Positions 1 to 7,406 of a DNA stretch of 12,414 nucleotides are shown here, one piece after another; the first letter of the stretch is position 1; each line of letters opens with the position of its first letter. Below the pieces are notes generated by a model. It ran no database searches. It saw only the letters and a program-made list of their open reading frames with translations, and was not told the origin of the DNA. The DNA lies in assembly GCA_030588275.1 (NCBI GenBank), contig JAUUYJ010000044.1, forward strand, positions 1 to 12,414, written 5' to 3'. The translations under genes and the position numbers were made by a program. The DNA is from Candidatus Zixiibacteriota bacterium. GTDB taxonomy: Bacteria; Zixibacteria; MSB-5A5; GN15; JAAZOE01.

Positions 1-191
1 AAAAAACAGTAGCTATCCTCAGGCGATTCCCCGCAGGCTTGACAAGGCATAATCTGAAGTTCGTTTAAGCGAATCATCTCCGCCTCAACGTCCGAACCGA
101 CCGATTGGGCCCCCCGTAATATCTCAGAGATTAAAATTTCGGTAGAACTGTTTTCGATTGGGGAACCGGACAGTCCTAATATTTTACTCAC
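1..191 (-). CDS. Flavodoxin-like NAD(P)H:FMN reductase family protein (N-terminal part)
   Basis: This is a partial gene; the first 63 codons are present and the rest lies beyond the left edge. The protein begins (V/M)SKILGLSGSP, followed by an N-S-S-T-E segment at residues 14-18. That is the first strand and phosphate-binding loop of the NADPH-dependent FMN reductase / iron-sulfur flavoprotein family. Residues 48-62 contain MPCQACGE and a later Cys (C50, C53, C62), matching the Cys cluster near the N-terminus of members that carry a metal or Fe-S site. The likely role is FMN-dependent electron transfer in the cytoplasm; the substrate is unknown. The GTG start is preferred because AGGAG lies 7 nt upstream and the start overlaps the ABC-F stop by 8 nt (GTGAGTAA), the usual look of a coupled operon gene. 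Family assignment is fairly secure; whether it binds Fe-S cannot be judged from this fragment. Confidence 0.85.
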   Translation of the reverse strand, partial: MSKILGLSGSPIENSSTEILISEILRGAQSVGSDVEAEMIRLNELQIMPCQACGESPEDSYCF

Positions 192-2067
192 CCGGTGACT
201 CCTGTTCCATCTGCTCTTTTTCGATCGACAGGTTTAAAATCTTCTCTTCCAGGGCAGATTTTTGATCGGCCAATTCGTTGAGCCTCTCCCAATTGCTTTT
301 GTCAGCTGTCAGCTCTTGAGCTTCAACGGCACTCAGTTCTGATTCGGAGTCAGCAATCATCTCAGCCAACTGTGTCAACCGTTTGCGATGGCGCGATCTG
401 ACCCGACCCTGCTCCTTAAACTTCTCATACGAAACTTTTTTCTCCTCCGAGACAACCTTTTTGACAACCCCTCCCCCATCCTTCTTTGAGATATAATCGC
501 TGTAATTACCGAGGTACTTGGTCAGTCGATTACCATCGATTTCAAAAATGATATTGACGACCCGATCCAAAAAATCTCGATCATGGCTAACAACCAAAAC
601 GGTCCCGGTATATTGGGCCAGCCCTTCTTCCAGCGCTTCAATCGAACCGATGTCAAGGTGATTGGTCGGTTCGTCAAAAATCATCAAATTCGCCGGACGG
701 TAAAGATTTTTGGCCAACGAGAGCTTCGTCTTTTCCCCACCGGACAACAGCGATACTTTCTGAAAAACTTCATCACCGGAAAATCCAAAGCGCGCCAAAA
801 ATGACCGGAGTCGCCCCGACTCAGCCAACCGGTCAAGCTCCCACAATTCGGTGATAACATCATTTTGATAATTGAGGTTTGACAGTTCCTGATCGAAGAA
901 GCTCATTTCGACATTTCCGCCAACCAGAATCTCACCTGAAATCGGCTCCATCTCCCCCCCCAGCGATTTCAACAAGGTCGTCTTGCCACAACCGTTGGGG
1001 CCAACCAACCCAACCTTATCCCCCCGCATCAGCTCGAAATCGATCTGATCAACCAGCGGTTGTTGGTTATATCCAACCGCCAAATCGGACACAGCTATCA
1101 CCTGACGAAAGGACCGTCCACCATCTGAGATATGAAAACTATGTTGCCGACTTTCCTCCTGAGGGCGTTCCAGCCTTTTCATCCGCGCCAAATATTTTTG
1201 GCGCGATTGGGCCTGTTTGGTTTTTTGGCCAGCCATGTTGCGCCTGATAAATTCTTCAATCCGAGCAATCTCTTCCGCCTGATGGCGGTACTGATGCTTG
1301 GCCAACTCAATCCTTTTCTCCCGCTCGACTAAGAACCGGTCGTAGCGACAATGATAAAGTTCGAGCGACAAAAAAGATAGCCAGGCAATTTTATCAACGC
1401 TGTTTTGCAAAAAACGACGGTCGTGAGAAATTATAATGAAAGCCGATTTCGATCCGGCAATATACCCTTCCAACCAAATGGTTGACTTGATATCAAGGTG
1501 ATTGGTCGGCTCATCCATCAAAACCAGATCAAACTCCCCAACCAGCATTGCCGCCAACTGGGCCCGATTTTTCTCTCCGCCTGAAAAACTTCCCAAAGGG
1601 CGATCAATATCGGCTCGTGAAAATCCCAAACCGTCCAAAACCAACTTGACTTCTGTCTCCATCCGGTATCCGCCCGATTCCTCATACCGTTCGCCTAACA
1701 GTTGAAACTCATTTACCAGCTCAAGCGGTGCATTCTCTTTAGCGATGTCCCGTTCCAGATAAATTAATTGCAGACGCAGTTCATTAATTTTCGGGTTGGC
1801 GGCATGGCAGAACTCCCGGAGCGAGACCTCTTCGTCGATTCCTAACTCCTGCTCCAGGTATCCAACGCGCAATCCCTTTTTGCGGTCGCACGATCCGATC
1901 TCAATGGTATATATCCCGGCGATGATTTTGAACAATGTCGTTTTACCCGCCCCATTTTGACCGACCAGTCCGATTTTTTCACCACTCTGGATCGTCATTG
2001 AGAGATCCTCGAAAATGGTGCGGTCGATAAAGCGCCAGGTAATATTTGTCAGGGATAGAAACTGCAT
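184..2067 (-). CDS. ABC-F family ATPase (ribosome-associated type, with C-terminal coiled coil)
   Basis: This 627-residue protein has two ABC ATPase domains and no membrane segments. Domain 1 has Walker A GQNGAGKTT (36-44), signature SGGEK (162-166), Walker B/D-loop DEPTNHLD (185-192) and H-loop His215. Domain 2 has GPNGCGKTT (356-364), SGGEK (442-446), DEPTNHLD (465-472) and His495. The charged helical linker at about 245-305 (rich in K, R, Q, E) is the P-site tRNA interaction motif region of ABC-F proteins. Residues 540-627 form a basic then acidic coiled coil, as in Uup/YdiF-type members. Both catalytic glutamates (186, 466) are present. ABC-F proteins bind the ribosome E site and relieve stalled translation or protect against antibiotics; which of these applies cannot be told. 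I start at MQFLSLTNI rather than 30 codons upstream because the family begins just before the first ABC strand. That start lies 2 nt after the VWA gene's stop; no strong ribosome binding site is visible, so coupling is likely. Confidence 0.93.
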   Translation of the reverse strand: MQFLSLTNITWRFIDRTIFEDLSMTIQSGEKIGLVGQNGAGKTTLFKIIAGIYTIEIGSCDRKKGLRVGYLEQELGIDEEVSLREFCHAANPKINELRLQLIYLERDIAKENAPLELVNEFQLLGERYEESGGYRMETEVKLVLDGLGFSRADIDRPLGSFSGGEKNRAQLAAMLVGEFDLVLMDEPTNHLDIKSTIWLEGYIAGSKSAFIIISHDRRFLQNSVDKIAWLSFLSLELYHCRYDRFLVEREKRIELAKHQYRHQAEEIARIEEFIRRNMAGQKTKQAQSRQKYLARMKRLERPQEESRQHSFHISDGGRSFRQVIAVSDLAVGYNQQPLVDQIDFELMRGDKVGLVGPNGCGKTTLLKSLGGEMEPISGEILVGGNVEMSFFDQELSNLNYQNDVITELWELDRLAESGRLRSFLARFGFSGDEVFQKVSLLSGGEKTKLSLAKNLYRPANLMIFDEPTNHLDIGSIEALEEGLAQYTGTVLVVSHDRDFLDRVVNIIFEIDGNRLTKYLGNYSDYISKKDGGGVVKKVVSEEKKVSYEKFKEQGRVRSRHRKRLTQLAEMIADSESELSAVEAQELTADKSNWERLNELADQKSALEEKILNLSIEKEQMEQESPGE

Positions 2068-2069
2068 CG

Positions 2070-4184
2070 TTATTTTGGGGATGATGCGACCCGGTCGCGA
2101 GCGATCAGCATCTCCAGAGCCAGTAAGAATATGGCCGCGACCAAGAAGTACTGCCACAACTCTCGCCCATACCTTTTTTCAGAAATAAACCCGGCCATGT
2201 TGGCCTCGCCCGAAATAATCACGCCGTTTGAAAAACGGTTTTTAAATTCATCCAGATCAATCCGATACAGGTCCCCTTCAGCCGGATCAATATTAACCGC
2301 CACGCGGTCGCTCTCGGTTCCACCATTGCGGATCGAATAGATGCCGGTCTGATTCAGAGGTCCGCACTCGACCAGCTTCAGGTCATTACCGCCTGCCCCG
2401 CCTCCCTTCAGCAATCGACTCGTTCCATCCGGCATAATCATTTCAAATTCATCCCGAATATTAAAGGCCCGCCGAAGCGTCCGTCGGGGAGCATCACCGG
2501 CAAAATAATTGTCTCGATCTCCTGAAAAATCGGCCGAAAGATATTCACAACTACGCACCATAAACGGTACAAAAAACGGATGCATCGAAATATCGGAGAT
2601 CTCCGGGCTAATGTCACAACCAAAATATATTACCCGACCAGTATGAAATTTAGATGCTACCAAAGCGGGCGAACCATCAGAATAACGAGCCAAAAGGTGC
2701 GAACTGGAATCGGCCCGAAGGATCGACTTTAGCCGCGCATACGATTTAAAATCAAACTGGTTCTCCGCCGACGAATTATCAAAGACCGACAATATCTGAT
2801 GGGTCAAATCAAAATCGGACATCCGATAAAAACCACCATGACGTATTTCAGTAGGAAATTCAGAAGCCAACTCGACACCGGTCATCTCACTCAGATATTT
2901 ATTAAATGTGGCACTGTCAGCATCACGCCCACTATTGACCATCAGGCCGCCCCCCCGTCTGACGTAGTCACTCAGGCGAACCATCTCTGCTTCGCCGGCA
3001 GGCATACTCGAGAAATTTGACAAAATCACCGCATCATAATCGACCAAACGGATCGAGCCCAAACGACCATAAGAAACCTGCTTAACCGACCAATGCCGCC
3101 TCAACTTTTCATCCGGAGCCAAAGCCAACCGAAACAGCCGAGTGTCAACCGCATCATCTCCAACCAGTAGAATATTGAAATTCTCAGGCAGGTAAAAACT
3201 GAAGAAATAATCGTTATCACTTTTTAGATCATCATCAGACAAACGAAAAAAGCCGTCGTGATAACCGGGGCTGGAGATGGACAACCTAAAGTTGAGGCTT
3301 TTGGACTCACCCGAACCGATATAATATCCTTGTTGCGATATCCGTTCATCGTCAAGATAAAGGGAGACTAACCGTTCTTCAGATCCATTCAATCCATCTA
3401 AAGCAATCCCCGCTTCCGATTGACACTTGATTGTCACAGAGAAATCAAATTCGGTCCCGACCTCAATCAATTGATCTCCGGCATCAACGGCGACGATGCT
3501 ACAATTATCAATCTCATCCCCCGGCAACTCGACAAAGTAAAGACTCCCGTCAAAATCGTTCAGGCTTTCGTTATCAAATAATGAGCTGGCCTGAAAATCG
3601 CTGATGATATAAATCTCCCGATTGAGATTTTTTCGTTCCGAGATCAATTTGATAGCTCGATTAATCGCGCCGGTCAAATCCGACCTGACATCGGTTGGCT
3701 CAACCGCTTCAAGAACCGAACCGGTGACTACCGGATTGCCAAACAGGTCAACCCCACCTTGCGATTGCCCGGAGGTAACGATCAAAGCCGCCTCATCCGC
3801 CTGCTCCATCTGGGCCAAGATCGCCGTCCCCTTCCGGACCGCAATATCAAAGAGACGACCATCACGAACCGACAGCCCCATCGAGGCGGAGTTATCCAAA
3901 ACGATAACCGCTGAGACGGCTGCGTGTGATCCAAAAAAACCACTCTCGGTAGCCGGGCGTGCGAAGGCCATCACAATCGCCAACAAAATCAATGTCCTGA
4001 TAATTAATAGCAGAATCTGCTTAATTTTAATCGCTCGGACCTGCCTCTTTTGCATCGCCTTGAGATAAACAATAGAGGAAAACTTGACCACCTTCACTTT
4101 TCGCTTGGAAAAAAGGTGGAGAAGAAATGGCAACAGTGCGGCCGCCGCCGCAACCAGTACGGCACCATTTAGAAAATTCAGCAT
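2070..4184 (-). CDS. BatA-like membrane protein with von Willebrand factor A domain
   Basis: This 704-residue protein has the BatA (aerotolerance regulator) N-terminal layout. TM1 is at about 7-24, followed by the typical HLFSKRKVKVVKFSS segment, and TM2 at about 56-74 ends in FARP. A VWA domain follows with an intact MIDAS: D97-x-S99-x-S101, Thr171 in DLTGAI, and Asp196 in IISDFQ. Residues about 330-470 look like a Rossmann/glutamine-amidotransferase-like fold (LLVGDD, then YDAVILSN and a YVRRGGGLMVN segment), common in long BatA-like proteins. A final TM is at about 677-694. The VWA and middle domains are therefore probably periplasmic, anchored at both ends. The role is unknown; VWA domains mediate metal-dependent protein binding. 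No MoxR ATPase, DUF58 or BatB partner is in the window. It lies 50 nt after the exported TPR gene and 2 nt before the ABC-F gene. Family confidence is high; specific function is not known. Confidence 0.88.
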   Translation of the reverse strand: MLNFLNGAVLVAAAAALLPFLLHLFSKRKVKVVKFSSIVYLKAMQKRQVRAIKIKQILLLIIRTLILLAIVMAFARPATESGFFGSHAAVSAVIVLDNSASMGLSVRDGRLFDIAVRKGTAILAQMEQADEAALIVTSGQSQGGVDLFGNPVVTGSVLEAVEPTDVRSDLTGAINRAIKLISERKNLNREIYIISDFQASSLFDNESLNDFDGSLYFVELPGDEIDNCSIVAVDAGDQLIEVGTEFDFSVTIKCQSEAGIALDGLNGSEERLVSLYLDDERISQQGYYIGSGESKSLNFRLSISSPGYHDGFFRLSDDDLKSDNDYFFSFYLPENFNILLVGDDAVDTRLFRLALAPDEKLRRHWSVKQVSYGRLGSIRLVDYDAVILSNFSSMPAGEAEMVRLSDYVRRGGGLMVNSGRDADSATFNKYLSEMTGVELASEFPTEIRHGGFYRMSDFDLTHQILSVFDNSSAENQFDFKSYARLKSILRADSSSHLLARYSDGSPALVASKFHTGRVIYFGCDISPEISDISMHPFFVPFMVRSCEYLSADFSGDRDNYFAGDAPRRTLRRAFNIRDEFEMIMPDGTSRLLKGGGAGGNDLKLVECGPLNQTGIYSIRNGGTESDRVAVNIDPAEGDLYRIDLDEFKNRFSNGVIISGEANMAGFISEKRYGRELWQYFLVAAIFLLALEMLIARDRVASSPK

Positions 4185-4234
4185 AATCTGTTACAATCCG
4201 AGGCTATCACAATCTACGTACTCTTCCTCTTAGT

Positions 4235-6169
4235 TCATCGTCCGTATCCGGCAAAGGGAGATTCAACATAGCTCCGAATCTGCCGCTCAAAGTTGGGTGG
4301 AAGGGGCAGGTCCAATGCCTGCCGGTAATAGATCATGGCCGACTCACGATCGCCATCCAAATCGGCCGCCTGGCCTAAGGCACGTAAGGTGCGAGATAAA
4401 AAGATCACCCGCTGAGGGTGCGCTTCAAAATAGAGAGCTGTCTCGAGATACGAACGGGCCGCGGCAATCGATGACTCGCCGCACATCGCCAGACCGAGGC
4501 TGGATTCACCCAAACGCATCAAAAACGAGGGGCGGTTTTTGCCATACTGATAGATCTGTTCCATCTCATTTAACGCATCGCGATAATAGTTAGTCGCCAA
4601 AGCGGTATCATTTCTGGCCAGGTAAATATGCCCCATAATTATCCCGGATGAGGCCCGGCTCAATTGGGAATCATCCTCTTCGATATCACGATTGAGATAA
4701 ACTATGGCACTATCAATTTCACCCATCCGATAGTACGTTTCGCCCGATTTATACAAGGCGGTTTTCTGCGTCGAATCGGTCACCAAAAGGCGGTTGTACA
4801 TCACCAATGCGGAATCGTACTGCCCATCAATCAAGAGGAGGTTGGCATAAATAATTAAGAAATTGACGTTGTTGGGAGCCATCTCAATTAACGTTTCATA
4901 CCCTTCACGCCCCTCTACGTAACTCCCATTCATGTAACTCATCCACGACTCTTCCGAGATAAGATAGATCGAATCCTCGTAGCTGGCCATCATCGGATGC
5001 ATCGCTTCCATAAACCGCCGCATCCCGGTCTCGCGGGCAACATACTTTTCCCGCTCATAAAAGAACCGGCATAAATTAAACGATATCGTAACGCTGTCTA
5101 ACAGTTGATGCCACTCCTTTTCAATCTCCACCACCGGCTTTTCATAAATCTCCTCCAACTTAGCCGACAGATTCAGATCGGTCGCTTCACGATACAATCG
5201 GGAGAACTGGCTGTAGCCATAATTATCGAGGAGATATTTTACGAATGATGAGGCGGCTGACACGTTGTCTATCCCGGGAAGTCTGAAATAATCGTTCGAC
5301 TTATACATTTCAGACAACGGCGGCAAAGCACCATCCCGAGACATCGACCGCGCATAGAAATGAGGATACTCAAAATAGGCCGCCATCCCCTCAGCCAACA
5401 ATGGAGGTGCATAACCAAGATAGCGATAAATCCGAACCAGATAAGCCGGAAAAGGATCAATCGTGTTATGTTCGTGGGAATAAATCCCATAACAGTTGGC
5501 GCGCGGCGGATCAATAGCATAGCCCATCCGCTGGTCCCAATCAAGCTCCGGTACCAGACAGGGTGAGAAAAAATAATTTATCTTTCCCGGAAAGCTGAAC
5601 TGAAACGCTTCCTTAAATTCCTTGTAATTGATCTCAACAAAATCACGCAGGAGGTTCCAGCGAGCATCCCCCAAACTCCGGGGAATGTAATAAAAATCAA
5701 AATGAGCCGAAGGGTCAAAGCGCCAGATACCGTCGGCCCGAATATCATAATCGCATGATGTTTCATCCAGATCGGTACTGTCAACCGACAAAGGAGAAAG
5801 GCCCACCCGATAGATGACATCTCCCTTCCCGCGCACATTTTCCAAAAAATAAATCCCCCCGGCCTGACTCTGAAATTTCTTGAAAAAAGTTTGAGTCTGA
5901 GGACCAAGCGTAAACATCGAAAATTCGCAGGCAAAGAAGCCGGAATCGTTGTAGGTCGCGGTCAGATCAAGGGTAAAGTTAACGGTAAAACTGCTCTGCT
6001 TAATCCCCTCTTCCAAAGATAACAGTTTTTTCTGAATCAGAACAAACTCGCCATCCTGATTTTTTTCCCGAACCGAGATTTCAAAATTGAGGGTTCTCGC
6101 CAGAACCATTTGGCTCGAAATCGCCAACAGTAATAAAACTATGGGGAATAAAAATAATCGCCGATTCAA
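4235..6169 (-). CDS. Exported TPR protein with degenerate peptidase-MA-like (gluzincin) domain
   Basis: This 644-residue protein has a clear signal peptide (MNRR, hydrophobic 5-19, probable cleavage after VLA at 24). Residues 26-130 are beta-rich with no match I recognise. Residues about 155-360 resemble the peptidase-MA-like gluzincin fold: HFDFYYIP, a later PPLLAEGMAAYFE (255-267) that fits the third zinc-ligand Glu helix (E260), and KEWHQLL at the end. Where the HExxH helix is expected (about 242-248) the sequence reads AYLVRIY, so the zinc His residues and catalytic Glu seem lost. Residues about 400-640 contain several TPR-like helical pairs, for example NVNFLIIYANLLLIDGQYDS and ALYKSGETYYRMGEIDSAI. 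The start is TTG; GGAGG lies 6 nt upstream and no ATG is as well placed. It is likely a periplasmic or outer-membrane-associated scaffold. It sits before the VWA gene, and TPR and BatA-type proteins often occur together, so a joint envelope role is inferred. Confidence 0.8.
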   Translation of the reverse strand: MNRRLFLFPIVLLLLAISSQMVLARTLNFEISVREKNQDGEFVLIQKKLLSLEEGIKQSSFTVNFTLDLTATYNDSGFFACEFSMFTLGPQTQTFFKKFQSQAGGIYFLENVRGKGDVIYRVGLSPLSVDSTDLDETSCDYDIRADGIWRFDPSAHFDFYYIPRSLGDARWNLLRDFVEINYKEFKEAFQFSFPGKINYFFSPCLVPELDWDQRMGYAIDPPRANCYGIYSHEHNTIDPFPAYLVRIYRYLGYAPPLLAEGMAAYFEYPHFYARSMSRDGALPPLSEMYKSNDYFRLPGIDNVSAASSFVKYLLDNYGYSQFSRLYREATDLNLSAKLEEIYEKPVVEIEKEWHQLLDSVTISFNLCRFFYEREKYVARETGMRRFMEAMHPMMASYEDSIYLISEESWMSYMNGSYVEGREGYETLIEMAPNNVNFLIIYANLLLIDGQYDSALVMYNRLLVTDSTQKTALYKSGETYYRMGEIDSAIVYLNRDIEEDDSQLSRASSGIIMGHIYLARNDTALATNYYRDALNEMEQIYQYGKNRPSFLMRLGESSLGLAMCGESSIAAARSYLETALYFEAHPQRVIFLSRTLRALGQAADLDGDRESAMIYYRQALDLPLPPNFERQIRSYVESPFAGYGR

Positions 6170-6175
6170 TTTCCA

Positions 6176-6180
6176 CCTCC
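6176..6180 (-). promoter_or_regulatory. Ribosome binding site fixing the TTG start of the TPR gene
   Basis: On the minus strand GGAGG stands 6 nt before TTG at 6169. The resulting N-terminus (MNRR plus a hydrophobic stretch) is a standard signal peptide, which supports the unusual start codon. Confidence 0.75.
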
Positions 6181-6204
6181 GCTAATATGGTAAACCCTTA
6201 TACC

Positions 6205-6234
6205 GACCTGGCTCCAATCCGTTGCGCCGAGGTC
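6205..6234 (-). repeat. Bulged inverted repeat between gcvT and the TPR gene
   Basis: On the minus strand GACCT-c-GGC pairs with GCC-AGGTC (eight pairs, one bulged base) around a 13-nt loop. No T run follows, so it is not a standard terminator. It may be an RNA hairpin upstream of the TPR gene or an operator. Confidence 0.4.
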
Positions 6235-6278
6235 AAATATTACAAATGCAGAATCAATTTCGATACGGCCAACTCTCT

Positions 6279-6295
6279 CTGAGTCAATTACTCAG
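6279..6295. repeat. Perfect inverted repeat at the gcvT stop codon
   Basis: CTGAGT and ACTCAG flank a 5-nt spacer, and on the minus strand the TAA stop of gcvT begins at the edge of the 5' arm. It could protect the transcript 3' end or partly end it, but no T run follows on the minus strand. Confidence 0.35.
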
Positions 6296-7406
6296 CTTTT
6301 GAATCTGCCGGTTTTTTATAAAAAGGGGGCTTGACGACATTGGCACCGAATCGCTTCCCGCGGATTTCGATCTCAACCCGATTGCCCGGTTTTGACAAAC
6401 GGCGCGGCACATATCCCAACGCAATCGGTATCCCCATTGATGGGGAGATAGTACCGGATGTGACAGCACCAATCTCTTCGGTCCCTTCAAATATTTTGTA
6501 TCCCGGACGGGGAAACGCTTTCCCCTCAAGAACCAAACTAACCAACCGACGAGTCGGTCGATCTTTTTTTATCCGGGCCAACGCATCCGACCCAACAAAC
6601 GGTCCCGCATCAAGCTTGACAATCCAGCCCAACCCCGCCTCATACGGATTGGTCTTCTGGTCAATATCGTTACCGTACAAAGCCAGCTTCATCTCCAACC
6701 GCAAACTATCCCGCGCCCCCAAACCGATCAGAGCCATATCGTATTTTTGACCGGCGTTTACCAAAGCGTTCCAAAAAAAGTCACCCTCATCATTCGGAAT
6801 ATAAAACTCAAACCCATCCTCACCGGTGTAACCGGTGCGCGAGAACAACAGTTCCTGCCCCGCCACCTCTTCACGGGTGGACCGATAATAGGCCAGCCCA
6901 TCAAGGTCAAAATCGGTCAGCTCTTCCAAAAGAAGCTGGGCTTTCGGTCCCTGAATCGCCAAAAGGGATATCTTGTCACTATGGTTGACCAACTGTACAT
7001 CACCACTAAGATGCTCCGACAGCCACTCAAAATCTTTTTCAATATTAGAAGCATTGACAACCAGCATATAATTCTCTTCGAGGCGATAGATCAAGAGATC
7101 ATCAACGATCCCCCCATCCTCATAAGTCATACAGCTGTACTGCACCTGACCAATCTCCAAAACCGAAACATCATTGGTCGTCACCGCTTGCAAAAACTTT
7201 TCAGCCTCACTTCCGGAAACCTCAAACTCACCCATATGCGACAAGTCGAAAAGCCCAACCCGTTCCCGAACCGCTTTATGCTCGGAGATAATCCCACCGT
7301 ACTGAATCGGCATCTGATATCCGGCAAAGCCAACCAATTTGGCACCGGCAGATTTATGAAAACCGGTGTAAGGGGTTGTTTTAAGATTTTCCAGGGGGTC
7401 GCTCAC
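6288..7406 (-). CDS. gcvT: Aminomethyltransferase, T-protein of the glycine cleavage system
   Basis: This 372-residue protein is of normal GcvT length. In the glycine cleavage complex it moves the aminomethyl carbon from lipoyl-GcvH to tetrahydrofolate, releasing ammonia and making 5,10-methylene-THF in the cytoplasm. Visible motifs are FAGYQMPIQYGG (27-38), LFDLSHMGEFEVSG (52-65), the DGGIVDDLLIYR segment (97-108) holding the catalytic Asp region, VVNASN (116-121), SRTGYTGEDGFEFYIP, and LGARDSLRLEMKLALYGNDI. The C-terminal barrel has GAVTSGTISPSMG and ALGYVP. The KGC(F/Y)xGQE signature of the paralogue YgfZ/IBA57 is absent; the equivalent place reads NPYEAGLGWIVK, as in true GcvT. The start is GTG, with GGAGG 6 nt upstream, and its GTGA overlaps the aconitase stop by 4 nt, so translation is probably coupled. 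The other gcv genes (gcvH, gcvP) are not in the window. Confidence 0.96.
   Translation of the reverse strand: MSDPLENLKTTPYTGFHKSAGAKLVGFAGYQMPIQYGGIISEHKAVRERVGLFDLSHMGEFEVSGSEAEKFLQAVTTNDVSVLEIGQVQYSCMTYEDGGIVDDLLIYRLEENYMLVVNASNIEKDFEWLSEHLSGDVQLVNHSDKISLLAIQGPKAQLLLEELTDFDLDGLAYYRSTREEVAGQELLFSRTGYTGEDGFEFYIPNDEGDFFWNALVNAGQKYDMALIGLGARDSLRLEMKLALYGNDIDQKTNPYEAGLGWIVKLDAGPFVGSDALARIKKDRPTRRLVSLVLEGKAFPRPGYKIFEGTEEIGAVTSGTISPSMGIPIALGYVPRRLSKPGNRVEIEIRGKRFGANVVKPPFYKKPADSKAE

Noticed and set aside
653..1509. A 17-nt direct repeat (653-669 and 1493-1509) inside the ABC-F gene.
   Set aside because: Both copies encode the T-N-H-L-D part of the two Walker B/D-loop motifs, so the match comes from duplicated ATPase domains rather than a mobile or regulatory repeat.
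184..2157. A longer ABC-F reading frame with 30 more N-terminal residues.
   Set aside because: The added residues overlap the VWA gene's end, resemble no ABC-F N-terminus and would delay the conserved first strand.
3622..4068. A 148-codon open frame on the plus strand opposite the VWA gene.
   Set aside because: It mirrors the MIDAS-containing region in antisense, and its low-complexity composition shows no recognisable domain.
6288..7406. YgfZ/IBA57-type Fe-S maturation factor instead of GcvT.
   Set aside because: The KGC(F/Y)xGQE signature is missing, while full-length GcvT motifs are present.
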